Positions 52,085 through 63,649 of a stretch of DNA of 64,000 nt are shown piece after piece. A model generated the notes under the pieces. The model was not told the DNA's origin and made no database searches. It saw only the letters and a program-made list of their open reading frames with translations. Within the stretch, counting starts at the first letter, position 1. Every line of letters begins with the position of its first letter. A program made the translations under genes and the position numbers. The DNA is from Silene conica (Eukaryota; Streptophyta; Magnoliopsida; Caryophyllales; Caryophyllaceae), in assembly GCA_029255685.2 (NCBI GenBank), contig CM055318.2:17303001-17367000 (forward strand), given 5' to 3'.

Positions 52085-54480
52085 AATCATAATCATTTAA
52101 ACTGTTCCTCACGCATGAGGTATGAAAATCATTGGCCTACGAATCTCATTTACCTAATTTTATACATGCACAACGACCATTATTTTAACCGAATAATTAT
52201 CAATATGTATATTAAGGTAGTTATGTGAGAAAAATACTTAAACTTTGAAGCCTCTTACATATGTAAGGGATATGATAGTACAATGTTGGTCTTAAATGTA
52301 GACTACAGCTGTCTAAATTATATGTTTCGGACATGGTGCTTGTTAGATTTAACATTGAGGCCCTATCTCGACAATGAACTAATTTAGATCGAGCTAATCT
52401 AGCAAGGTTGGGCTATTCGTCGTGCTTTAATGTCGATATGGAGTAATTTGTGCAATTTAAAACAATATATGAATAGTGGTATGATCTGAAAAGTGAAGAA
52501 GTTTAGATGTGCATGTAGCGTGCTAGACAATATCGTTTGAGCTAAGCTATATATTGAACGGTACAGCTAGTAACTTTTAAACATGTTTGAGTTAAGATAG
52601 TGCAAAGTTAAGCCTAAAAGTGGGTTATTATTGCTCAATTATATGTATTGGTTAATGGGCTTGATATATTTAACAGTAAGACCTAATCTCGGTAATGAAC
52701 TTAATTGGATCGTTGTAGTCTAGTCATTTTGGGCATTTCGATGGGCTTTAATGTGGAGTTATGGATCAAGATGTGAAATATGGATTAATGTGTGAAATGT
52801 GGACAAATATGATTTTTTGTAACTTTGACAAAACACACACTTTGACTTATTATGTATAATTATTAATTTACACTTTGTAAAGTTTTTTTGGTTATGTATT
52901 TGTCAGCCTGATTGTTATATTTAATATTGAGGCCCAATCTCGACAATGAACTAATTTCGACAAAGCCAATAAAGCAAGTGTGGGCTATTTGTTAGGCTCT
53001 AATGTAAACATGGGCTAATTTGTAGAGTTTGAAATAATGTATGAAATGTGGAAAAATTTGAAAAGTAAAGCGATGTTATACGTGCATGTAGTGTGTTAAA
53101 TAGTACCGTCTGGGCTAAAGTATATACTCTACGGTATAGGTAGTAACTCTTAGCTATGTTTGGGCTAATATAGTATAACGTTGGGTCTTAAAGGTGGGAT
53201 ATTACTGCCCAAATAGTATTAGTTTGGGCTTAAAGGTGTCCACTATCATATAAACATTAAGGCTCAACTTTGACGATGAACTAAATTAGGTCAACTTAGG
53301 CTAGCGATACTAGGCTTTTCGTTGGGCTTTATTGTAGAAGTGTGGGACGATTTGTGAAGTTTGGAGTAATAGTTGAAATGTGGAAAGTGTGAATAGTAAA
53401 GTATTGTTGACTGTACATGTATCGTCATAGATAATATCCTCCTTATCTTATTTATTGTCATTTCGACAACAAATAAACCCTTACTTATTCTTGTTTATCA
53501 TAATGTATGTTTACGTAGTGTCGCATTAAGCATCGAGTAGATCCATCAATTATAATGTTTTATTGTTAGCTTACATTTCAACTGTTATTTCTAATTATAT
53601 TTATTGCATCATATTTAATAGTGTATATTTTGCTTGTTAATATACCTATCAGATTCCAAGGGAAGTAATTTGTTATGGAGTAAACGTCCACAATTCCGAC
53701 ATGGTCTATTGTTTTTTGCGTATCATATTTACGTGTCATGTCGATTGTTTTAAAACGATATTGATGGAAGAATAATCAGATATTGAATAAGTAACGTCCC
53801 TAATCATAATCATTTAGACTGTCCATCACGTGTGAGGTATGAAAACATTGGCCTACAGATATCGTTTTCCTAATTTTACACATGCACGACGATCATTCTA
53901 ACCTGATAATTATCAATATGTATATTAAGTGAGTAATGCGAGAACGATACGTAAATTTTTAAGCCATTATAAACTGATAACTCTTACATATGTAAGGGAT
54001 ATGATAGTGCAAAGTTGGTTTTAAATGTAGATTACAACCGTCTAAATTATACGGAGTATGTTTTAGTCAGGGTACTTGTTAGATTTGACATTGAGGCCTT
54101 ATCTCGACAATGTAACAATTTAGATTAAGCTAATCTAGCAAGGTTGGGCTATTCGTCGGACTTTAATGTAGATATGGAGTAATTTGTGAAGTTTGAAACA
54201 ATATATGAGTATTGGAATGATCTGAAAAGTAAAGAAGTTATAGATGTGCATGTAACGTGCTAAACAATATCGTTTGAGCTAGGCCATATATTATACGGTA
54301 AAGCTAGTAACTTTTAAACATGTTTGAGATAAGATAGTGCAAAGGTAGGCCTAAAAGTGAGCTATTATTATCCGACTATATGTATTGTTTAATGGATTTG
54401 ACATATTTAACGATAAGTCATAATTTCGACAATGAACTGAATTGGATCGATGTAATCTAGTCATATTGGGCATTTTGATG
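52085..54480. repeat. Degenerate long tandem repeats (about 250-330 bp unit)
   Basis: A block containing GACAATGAACTAATTTAGAT, GGGCTATTCGTCG and TTTAATGTAGATATGGAG recurs near 52350, 52670, 52925, 53245, 54090 and 54420 with strong divergence. A longer segment (52085-52640) is repeated at about 53805-54370, including CCTAATTTTATACATGCAC and ATAATTATCAATATGTATAT. This looks like an old satellite-like or duplicated array. No coding sequence is seen. Confidence 0.6.
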
Positions 54481-55072
54481 TGCAAAATGTGGTGCTAAAC
54501 AATATCGTGTGAATAGTTGGACTTACCATTATGTTAACTCGTGGGGTTGGTTTATTATAACTCACGAGTCACGAGAGCATGTTAAAAGCTTATTATGTGC
54601 TACGGAGTATGATAATAATGCAAAAACATAAAACACACCACTCACCCGGCCAGCTCTAGGCCCCTTTGGCCTTTACCTTTCGGCCATGCAAATGAACTAA
54701 TTATGAGATAACGGAATAAAGAATGCCAATTTTAAATGGTACAATTCACATAAATTATTCAAGTCAAAATCTTCTGCCTAATCGCGGTTTATAGATTATA
54801 CGTCAAAGGTAGTATAATTTGTTGTATAATTTCTGAGTTTTGATACCACTAAAATTTATAAAGCTAATCTGCAAGTTCTAGCTTAATTTCATCCTCTAAG
54901 CATATTAAAGCTTGTAGTACCAAATCAATAATTAATTTACAATATGAATGCAACCAATAAGAACATGCACTCAAGCCATACATGCAAATCCCTTGAAGAA
55001 AAATCAGCATGAATATAATCTACAAATATTAACGAGGGATCTAAGGCAACATCTATATATACATGTGATTAA
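54481..55072. other. AT-rich 3' flank of STE1; no gene seen
   Basis: No domain or RNA gene is visible. The 3' UTR of the desaturase gene should lie in its right-hand part, just left of 55073. Confidence 0.4.
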
Positions 55073-58000
55073 TCAGTCGCTCTTGATAGGCTCGTCATCG
55101 TCGAGAACAGGATTTCGAAGGGTCCCAAAGGCCCAATCCATTAAGACTGTGTAGTGCCCGTAATTATGGCGGTAGGTCGTGTGGTGGATGGTGTGGTAAC
55201 CGGCGCCCATTATCGGCCAAAGGTTGCCGTGGATACAATCATGAACATTGGCGGTCCATAAGCCCTCAAGGAAAAGAAGGGCTATGTGAGTCCTAAATTG
55301 AATTGGCACGATAAATAGTGATATTGAATGAGGCATTGCTTGTAGTATTCCATCCAAGGGATGGAATGCTAGACCTGAAAAAAAAAAGAGTGAAAAGATA
55401 AATAAATGGCCGCGTCTGAGTACTAATCAAATAGGCTGACTGATCGGGTAAACTGTGAAAAATAAATCGTAAAAAGTATGCAAAATAGGTTACCGGCAAA
55501 AGGAGAAAGACTGGATTGCTTGTTGTAGATGTGATGAGTTGCATGAAGAAACTTGTAGAGTGGTTTGACATGGTGAAGTTGTCGGTGCATCCAATAAATG
55601 CCGAACTCAACAAGCGTCAGATAAGTAAGAAGATAGACAAGATAGACAGACCAGCCAACGTCGGTTATGCGAGGAAAACATTTGGTGCGCCCGCTTTCAA
55701 CTACATATTCATTGATGGTTAGGTATAGAGTGTACCAGGGCATGGCCTTCATTGCTACGTATATTTGCAGTAACATTGATTTTAGGGATGGGACGCAATC
55801 TGAAAGGTTAGAACCCTGTGATTAGTTTGACTCGATACGAATAATATGATCTCAGCAACGTTACATGAGCATAACACAAAACGTAATAGAAGGCAAGATG
55901 AATTAAGACAGAGTATCAACCCTACAAAATTTCTCCTAAATACTTAAAATAAAATCAGGTTGTGTCAGGTTGGTGTTAACTAGACATTGTCGTCAACCCC
56001 ACGACTAGACCTATGACTAGACCTGGCAATGAAATTAGGTAGATGATGATGTTTAGCCAACCATTGGGTTATCCATGGGTGCTTGAATTGCCAAGAATAC
56101 AAAAGCACAGAAATGAGATGATTATAAGAAAACATTATGGAAACATGCCACAATAATCAAATTCCATGTGGTGTCTCTAGTTACATCACCATCAAGGGCA
56201 AAAACATCAAGTTCTACATAACACTCCAATATAATACAATTATGTCAATTAAAGTCTAACACACTTACAAGTAAATGGACAACGACATCCATCTTGTTAC
56301 AAACAAACAAGAAATCAGTTTAACTGTATTGAATTAGGTGCATTAGACCGGTTCATAACCAAATGAGGTTCCATTCTAAAACCAATTGGTGATAGGAGGA
56401 GTAGCTGACCTACTTATAAACTAGTCCCATCACTATTAATTTACGGACATAGGACAATACTGCTCACACACATATGAAAAAAAACCTCAACAACGTTAAC
56501 TTATAACAACCTCCTTAGTTATAAGTTTTCTTTTTGTACTCATATCAGCTAGGACGTAATCACCGGTGGAGCGAGGAGCTTGAATTGCCCTCACGGGCGT
56601 TTGAAAATTTAGAAAGTATTTGTCAAAATTTCCGAATTTTTTAAGTGGTTACCTTATAAAACTACCATTTTATCCTCATTGAGTTCAAATTATGGCCCTG
56701 CCGGTGAACATATCGATGAACAAACACATTTAAAAACTTGATTGCTCGCTCCACCTCAAAAACTGTGTACGTTTTTTTATTAATTGTGAGAAATATTTGA
56801 ATTTAACAGATTAAAGATAAACAGGTGACTGAAACAAAAACAAAAAGGAGTGGAGTAGTAAGATACTTTACATAAAATGAATTGAAGTGGTAGAGCATGT
56901 GCAGTGTGCATGCAGAGTGAGATTGCACATGGAAAGAGTGAGACAAGATGACGTTTAATAATCTGATTTAACTTTACAGTTTATTCACAACTTGATGACC
57001 AACACTAATAAGTTGACAACTTGTGGTGTTACTAATTTAAAGTCCCATTTGATTAAAGTAAAGCAATGCAAATACTCTACCTCATTACATAACTCACATG
57101 ATCAGTTGGTATGGAAGTTGATTGATTTAAGATTAAAAAGACCTATCAATTACGGAGTATCAACCTTCTTCATTCTAGATGTCACATACTCACATTGTTC
57201 AATAAACTTCGGAAAACTTCAAATGAATAACAGAATAAAATTAGACTGAAATTAAATACTTGATAAGTTAAATCAAATTGAACCGAAAATAAATAAATTA
57301 AAGATATGGGATAGGTTTTATTGTATAGTAAGTCTCTCTTGACGGCTATATTAGTCACAAACTCACGAAGGTTCAAATACATCCAATTGAGTAGATAAAA
57401 CAAAATTAAAAGTGCATAGGTAATCACAAATTATTTGTCATTATCTTCTCAAATGGGTTTTATTTGACCCGTCACAAGCTTGTGATGATATTGCCGTCAC
57501 AAATGAGAATTTATGGTTATTGTATTAACAATTTAACATACACCAACTATGTTTAGAAACCGTTTATCTTATTTTTTAGACTTATTTATAAAATTTTGTA
57601 TGGAAAATGACAGTAGTTAATTGAGTGAGATTCACTTCCCTCTTATAGCGTTATTATAATTCCAAGAAATAAATGCCATCCAAGAAATTTCAAGGACAAG
57701 AAAAAAATGATAAAAATATCTAAAACGAAATAAAAATATTTCAAAATTGATTGAGCCTCACACACGAGCGGATTTTTGTTGAAATGGTTTCACTCAAGAA
57801 CGACGTATGCCGAAAAAGAACATAGGATTTTGGTTGAGATGATCCATCTATCATGGTATCGGAGTTTATAATCTATACCTATCATGGTATCAGAGTCTAG
57901 CCACTCGCGCAATGCGCATTTAGTTGTATCAGCACATACCAACGCACAAATTACATCGTAAGCCATGAAAATCAAGAATCCACCATTTTCATCTGAAATA

Positions 58001-58685
58001 ATACTCCCTCCGAGTTATAGTAAGGGTTCTTTTATCTTTATGCACAAAAAATAAGAAAATGATTCTAAATCACACAAAACACCCTACCCTACCCTGAATT
58101 GATTTTGAACCACAAAAAAATTACTAAAAATGGAAAGAGAACCATCACTAAACTCACACCAAAAAGGAAGTAAGAACCATTACTCCGACTCGGAGGGACT
58201 ATTATCAAATGGGATCACTTTTGAGAAAAAAATATCATAAAAATAAATACTAGGTGGGCCATTATGATCATAAAATGGTCTGAAAACTCCATTTTATTGT
58301 TTGATAAGAAAAGAAGGTGTCTAAAACGAGAAATTGGCATAATGCAGATTGTAGTCTACTAACTCGAAGATGTCTTATTGCTCGCTCTTCTGCCAACTAG
58401 TGTGGTAGATCGCAAAGTAAGAAGTAAGAAGTTGGATAGATGTAGAGAGTGTTTGTTACCTTTGGGAATATAGAGATTGCGCTTCCAATAATAGATGACA
58501 AAGGACCAGAGGAAACCAGGAAGAAGATAAACAATAGAGCCACTAATGAAGTTTCTGATCCAAGTTTGAAAGAAATGCGGAAGTTTAACCCACATCGGCG
58601 GCGGTAAGAAGGTACCCAGAACAACGTCATTGTAAAAGTTGGTCTCCCACAGAAACAATGCTCTGTACTCATATTCGTCCCACAT
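55073..58685 (-). CDS. STE1: Delta7-sterol C5(6)-desaturase, three exons
   Basis: Exons 58685-58460, 55799-55494 and 55374-55073 join in phase to 277 aa. The protein matches plant STE1/DWF7, an endoplasmic-reticulum membrane enzyme that introduces the C5(6) double bond into delta7-sterols (for example episterol to 5-dehydroepisterol), a step leading to campesterol, sitosterol and brassinosteroids. It belongs to the fatty acid hydroxylase/sterol desaturase family. The three diiron His motifs are present: HRQLHH (147-152), HATHH (161-165) and HTIHH (238-242), with further His at HNYGH (247-251). Hydrophobic segments near 45-70, 88-105, 125-145 and 195-215 suit a multi-span ER protein. Flanking blocks [16 protein letters not shown] and [11 protein letters not shown] are family signatures. 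No lesions: apparently functional. Intron 1 is 2.66 kb and holds a Stowaway-like MITE. Confidence 0.96.
58004..58199. mobile_element. Stowaway-like MITE in STE1 intron 1
   Basis: Ends CTCCCTCCGAGTTATAGTA and (complement) CTCCGAGTCGGAG..., with TA on both sides. Sub-terminal inverted repeats include GTAAGGGTTCTT and AAGAACCATTAC. Length 196 bp, no coding capacity. These are the usual features of a Stowaway MITE. Confidence 0.82.
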
Positions 58686-59232
58686 CCTTGACGGTGTATT
58701 TAGCAGTAAGCTTAATTAGATCACCGAATGATATATACAGTCGGTAATACAGTTGGCGTGGTTGTTGATATACTGATATCAACTGTATAGGGATGGTATT
58801 TCGCCAAGGGAAGGGAACACTGTCTGGCTGTCTGGTTAGGAGTTGAGGACTCACTACTCAACTTGACATCAAAAGTCTATTTATTACTCAGATTCTATTT
58901 CAACATTTGACCAAATTTTATACTCACCTCTTCTACATTCTCTTTTCGCGAGGAAATCCGAAAGTTCCACATATGAGGATTGAGGATTATCCCAGGTCGA
59001 TAAAAGAGGAGAAAAATTATCACTTTATAAGGTAGAGGTTACTCTCTATATTGCCAACCCTCTTGATTTATATCGTGGACTATTTCTCCTCTGTTTGAGT
59101 CTGGCCCAAATCCGTTGTTAAATTTAACACTTTTAATTCCATCCTAGTTTAGTTTAGTTTAGATCACCTATTAACTTTAATTTTATTTTAGTTTAGTTTA
59201 ACTTAATTTCAATTAATTCACTTTAATTCAAC
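58686..59232. other. Upstream region of STE1
   Basis: The promoter and 5' UTR should be here. The short ORF at 58854-58669 runs into the start region and I treat it as leader. Simple TTTAGTTTAGTTTAG repeats occur near 59145-59200. No gene is seen. Confidence 0.45.
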
Positions 59233-59507
59233 CAGGGGCGAATCTAGTGAGTAGCATGGAGTGGCGGCCGCTACCCAAAACTTAAAAAAATTGACTTAGA
59301 AGACGAGTTTTTGCTACCCCAAATATGGTTGAATAGTAGATAAATTACTAATATCTCATTAAATGTACAATAAATATCTTGTGGTACAGTGGTAAGGATT
59401 TTGTTTGCCAACCTAGTGTCTCGGGTTCGAATCCCCTTACTAACATTTTACCGTCTTTTTTATTTTATTCTGCTACCCCCGAAAATTTAATCCTGGGTTC
59501 GCCCCTG
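59233..59507. mobile_element. hAT-like MITE containing a tRNA-derived pol III promoter
   Basis: Starts CAGGGGCGAATCTAG and ends CTGGGTTCGCCCCTG (imperfect inverted repeats), with an exact 8-bp duplication AATTCAAC (59225-59232 and 59508-59515). Inside, TGGTACAGTGGTAAGG (59382-59397) fits a pol III A-box and GGTTCGAATCC (59424-59434) fits a B-box, at normal tRNA spacing. The tRNA-like part could be a captured SINE head. It lies about 550 bp upstream of the STE1 start codon. Confidence 0.8.
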
Positions 59508-59539
59508 AATTCAACCGAAAAGAATAAGATCTCACTCCA

Positions 59540-59985
59540 ACCGAGCTTACTTCATAACATTTTCTTAAAATATTTTCTAAATATTAAAGATACATGATAG
59601 TAATTAGCGTAATTTATTATATAATGACTATAGATTTCCTAAATTAATAATGTAATTCCCTCTCTTTCTCGGTCAAGATAATCAGAGCTTACTTCTTTAC
59701 ATTTTCTGAGAATATTTTCTAAAAATTAAAGATACATGATTGTAATTAGCGTAATTTATTATATAATGACTATAGATTTCCAAAATTATTAATGTAATAC
59801 CCTTTCTTACTCGGTCAAGATAATCGAAGCTTACTTCTTTACATTTTATGAAAACATTTTCTAAACATTAAAGATACATGATAGTAATTAGCGTAATATA
59901 TCATATAATGACTATAGATTTCCTAAATTAATAATGTAATACCCTTTCTTACTCGGTCAAGGTAATCGAGGCATTCTACAATCTC
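59540..59985. repeat. About 141-bp tandem repeat, three copies
   Basis: AGCTTACTTC... starts near 59544, 59687 and 59829. Each copy holds TAAAGATACATGATAGTAAT and TTAATAATGTAAT...CTCGGTCAAGATAATC, and copies differ by few substitutions. No coding capacity. Confidence 0.85.
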
Positions 59986-60093
59986 GATTTCCTAAGATAT
60001 TGATATCAGAATTATAATTAAGAAACATTTATAGGAATAACATATTTAGTGAATTACATAATTAATAAATGTATAAATGATCCAAGTCACGAC

Positions 60094-62419
60094 CAGGGAC
60101 GGAGCCAGGATTAAATACTATATAGGGCTAAATTAAAAGTTTCAGACGACGATATAAGTATCGTCCTTTACATCCTTTTTAACATCCAAAAAGTAATATA
60201 CCACAACATAAATCCAAAAATTTACCAGATAAGTAACCTAATTAGCTAAAATTTGCCCTACGAGGTCCAGCTAATTCAAAATCAGTAATTACATCTTCAT
60301 TCGTAATATTATCTGCAAAAGTCCTTTCAATATAAAGAACCATCAAATTATCAAGAAATTCATCATTCATCTTATTTCGAAGCTTGCTTTTGACGATGTT
60401 CATAGATGAAAATGCTCTTTCGGTTGTTGTAGTAGAAACTGGAAGAGTCAATATACGACAAATCAATCTTTAAATTTGATGTCTTACCAAATTCGACCAT
60501 TCGACGACACAAATCTGATACGGAAGTAGTATGTGCAAATCTTGGATCTTTCTTGACATCTGCTACAAAGAACTCACATTCCAACTCTAAAGCATTTCTA
60601 TCATGTGACGAAAAGTCAGCTGGATAATACTTTAAAGCTAGTTTGCACACGTCTTCATGTTTGAATGCTCGAAAGCTATGACGTGGGTCAAGTGATCCGC
60701 TAAGCTTAATAATCTCCAAAGAACTATCAGTGAATCTACTCTTAAGTTCTTCCAACTGATAGTCTAGCACACTATAAAATATATTGTACCGATAATAGTG
60801 CTCATTTGGGATATTCTTTTCTCAAGTCCTCGACCCTTTCTTGTAAGTTGCTGACATATCCGGCACAGAAATATCATCGTCACAACAAAATGCTATAACC
60901 ATCGTAATCAAATCATCCCAACCATTTTCTCTCATATCTTGAAGTTTTTCTTTTGTAATTGAAAGAAAATGTAAAACATTCAATATGTCAAGGTCTTTCT
61001 TTTGCAAAATTTGACTTAAAAAATCGGTTGTCTTCATAATATCATGCATCATATGCAAACAATATACGAAATCAAACTTTTTTAAAGCCTTACCAACTGC
61101 CTTTGCTACTCCTTGTACTTTATCTGGCCCATTTATATACAAATCATCAATGGTTGCTCGGGTAGCTCCAAACAACTTAAGCAAAGTTGAAATAGAACGA
61201 AAATGTGAACCCCAACGAGTAGCTCATGCTCTTGTAAACAAAGCTTGTAAGCCATTAAATTGGCCACACATGTTCCTTGCATTATCATACCCTTGACCTC
61301 TTATATCACCTACTTGAAGATCATATTTAGTAAGAACCTTACAAATCTTATCCTTCAAAGTTTGAGAACAAGTGTTATCAACACTCAGCACTTTGAAGAA
61401 CCGTTCCTTAAGTAAACCATCATGATCAACAAATCGAAAAATTATGGCCATTTGTTCCTTATTTGACACATCAAGAGCTTCATCAACAAGGATTGTAAAT
61501 TTAGAATCTCCTATTTCACTACGAATCATAGCTCTAACTCTGTCACCAAGAACACTAGCAATTTGCTTTTGGATAGTTCCAGATGTATACTTGGCATTTC
61601 TCGAAGCACTATTTGTTACTTTGTTGAGTTCATCATTCATTGTTCTAAAAGAGGCTAAAACGACATCAAGGTTGCCACCATTTTGAGAGTTGAGGGATTC
61701 ATCATGACCTGTAAAAGAACACCCTTGTCGTGCCAAGAACCTCACAGCCTCTATACTAGCAACAAGTCGAAGTTTATTATTGGCTAACTCTTGTGCAGAT
61801 AATATGTCCATTGCCTTCTCTATATGCTTAGAAGGATTTCTCAAATTTTCCCACTTGTACATTGAAGCATTGTGTTTTGACATTACGCCTCCAACATGAA
61901 GTAAGATGCCACTTTGCTTAGACATTACATTTTTCCAACCATTAAACCCAATTTCAGTGAAAGATGGATGTCGAGATGGGTAATCATCAAATAAAAAACA
62001 AGGAAAACAAAATGCTTTATCTATCTCAAGTGAATACTCAAGCCAAGGCCACTCCTTGAACCACCTATGACAAAACTTTCTCCCTTGAAGTCCATCCCGA
62101 GTACTTGGATAATCATTTAAATAAGGTTGACAAGGTTCATATACTACATATGCCCTTCGAATACAATCCCGTTCATTCAAAGGATATGTAAATAGGATGA
62201 CGTTTTCCCGGATCTCGTTCAAGCGATGTAATATCACAGTCTTGAACTTCTACATGCTCAATGTGTTCATGTTGATCATCTTAAATGTCAATTCCTTCGT
62301 TTGATCAAGTGGTGGAGGATTTGATGGAGAAGGGGTATCCTCCATACTTGATGAATTGTCATTTTATACCATGAAAATAAATTTTTATAGCGTTTCGGAT
62401 TTCGATTATCCGTCATTAC
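60094..62419 (-). mobile_element. hAT transposon copy 1 with decayed transposase (minus strand)
   Basis: Left end CAGGGACGGAGCCAGG (60094) is a hAT-like terminus. The transposase is read leftward: N-terminal segment 62417-62288, then 62237-61224, 61184-60822, 60770-60372 and 60466-60242. The right end is not found: at 62420 a second hAT terminus (CAGGGGCAGAGCC) begins and reads the other way. GTCACGAC lies before the left end, but no matching duplication was found. Confidence 0.7.
60242..62417 (-). pseudogene. hAT transposase (TTF-type zinc finger and hAT dimerisation domain), broken
   Basis: The start is likely the ATG near 62417 (MTDNRNPKRYKNLFSWYK). Domains: a TTF-type zinc finger with FCHRWFKEWPWLEYSLEID then KAFCFPCFLF (about 61950-62110), a DUF4371-like central RNase-H-fold region (TILVDEALDVSNKEQMAIIF) and the C-terminal hAT dimerisation motif LPVSTTTTERAFSSMNIVKS. 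Lesions: a frameshift near 62360 (one A too few), a frameshift near 62190, in-frame TGA stops at 61224-61226 and 60822-60824, and a frameshift near 60440. It resembles plant ZMYM1-like hAT transposases. It would have cut and joined transposon ends; here it cannot be made. Confidence 0.88.
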
Positions 62420-63640
62420 CAGGGGCAGAGCCACGCCCAGGGCTATATGGGCTACAACCCAATATGATTTCAGAAAAAAAAAAAATTTAAAAAAATGTGA
62501 CGACATACCTAGTACTGAGCAAACACCCAAACCCCATCTCAAATAATGAAAAGATCAATAGAAATTTAAAAGGATTAATTGATAGAAATACTCCGAACTA
62601 TGAATGAACTGCTCAAAATACTCTAAACTTTATTTTAACTACTAATATAACGAACTAATACCCTCATTTGCTTTGAATAAAATTTGTTGTTTAGTAAACT
62701 TATTATAGCATGTTTTAATGGTGTGATTTAGTGAATAAATTAATAAACAAGTAAAAAGAGAAAGACGGGTATAAGAAGGGTTAAAAGTTTCTTCACTTAT
62801 TTAGCAGGTAACAGGTCATATATTATAATAAAAACAAATGAGAGGATTAGTTTGTTATATTGGTAGTTAAAATAGAGTTTGGAGTATTTTAAGCAGGACA
62901 CCCATAGTTCAGAGTATTCTTATCAATTAATCCAATTTAAAAACCCTAAATCTTCAATTCAATTAGTCAATAACTCAAATTATCAAGTATCAACACCAGT
63001 TCTTTGATAGTCGACATTCCAGATCTGTAATCTTGCCGGCTGCCACCACTCGTCCGTCGTCACTACGCATCGACGACATTCCAACTCTTTGTTCCTTGGT
63101 AGTTCTTTGTCTACTTATAGTTTTCTTGATTTTTTTGAAGAAAATGAGCAATTTATGGTCTTATTCTGTTGGTAAATAGCAAGATGTAAGAAATTTGAGA
63201 TTGTAGAATACCTAGAATCACTTAGTTATTTAGGAGATGCTCATTTTAGGAAGCAAGCTTTATTTATTTGTGAATGAATTTGATTACCTGAAATCTGAAT
63301 CCCTAATTTGATAATAAAAGATGGAAGATTTAGAGATAATTACAATCAAATCCAACACCCAACAGAGCATTTAAAGAGTTTTGAAAGAGTAATTGATTGA
63401 AGACAAAAAAAAAAGACATACTGTTATTGTCCAAACCCAACACCCAACAAAGCATTTAAAGAGAATTTAATATTGTTGTGGTCAGTTGGTCACTCGTGAA
63501 TCTGAATGGCCTCAAGTATTATATATAAATGGATATAGAATGGGCATTAGAGGACAAAACATTTACAGTCCTACTTTCCTACTTACCTGTCGGCCACTTC
63601 ATTCAATTTATAAACTTAATGTAATTGTTAATTGTTAATT
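62420..63640. other. 5' part of the second hAT copy (terminus and non-coding leader)
   Basis: Begins CAGGGGCAGAGCCACGCCCA at 62420, similar to the end of the hAT MITE at 18226. The next 1.2 kb is AT-rich and without ORFs, apart from a short direct repeat of CCAACACCCAACA.AGCATTT near 63350 and 63430. It leads to a possible splice acceptor (TTGATTATAG) at about 63649, just before the transposase-like frame. This is consistent with a leader plus intron, but could also be a separate insertion. Confidence 0.4.
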
Positions 63641-63649
63641 GATTATAGG

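Noticed and set aside
58669..58854. Separate small protein upstream of STE1
   Set aside because: It overlaps the STE1 start in another frame, has no domain and is best read as 5' leader.
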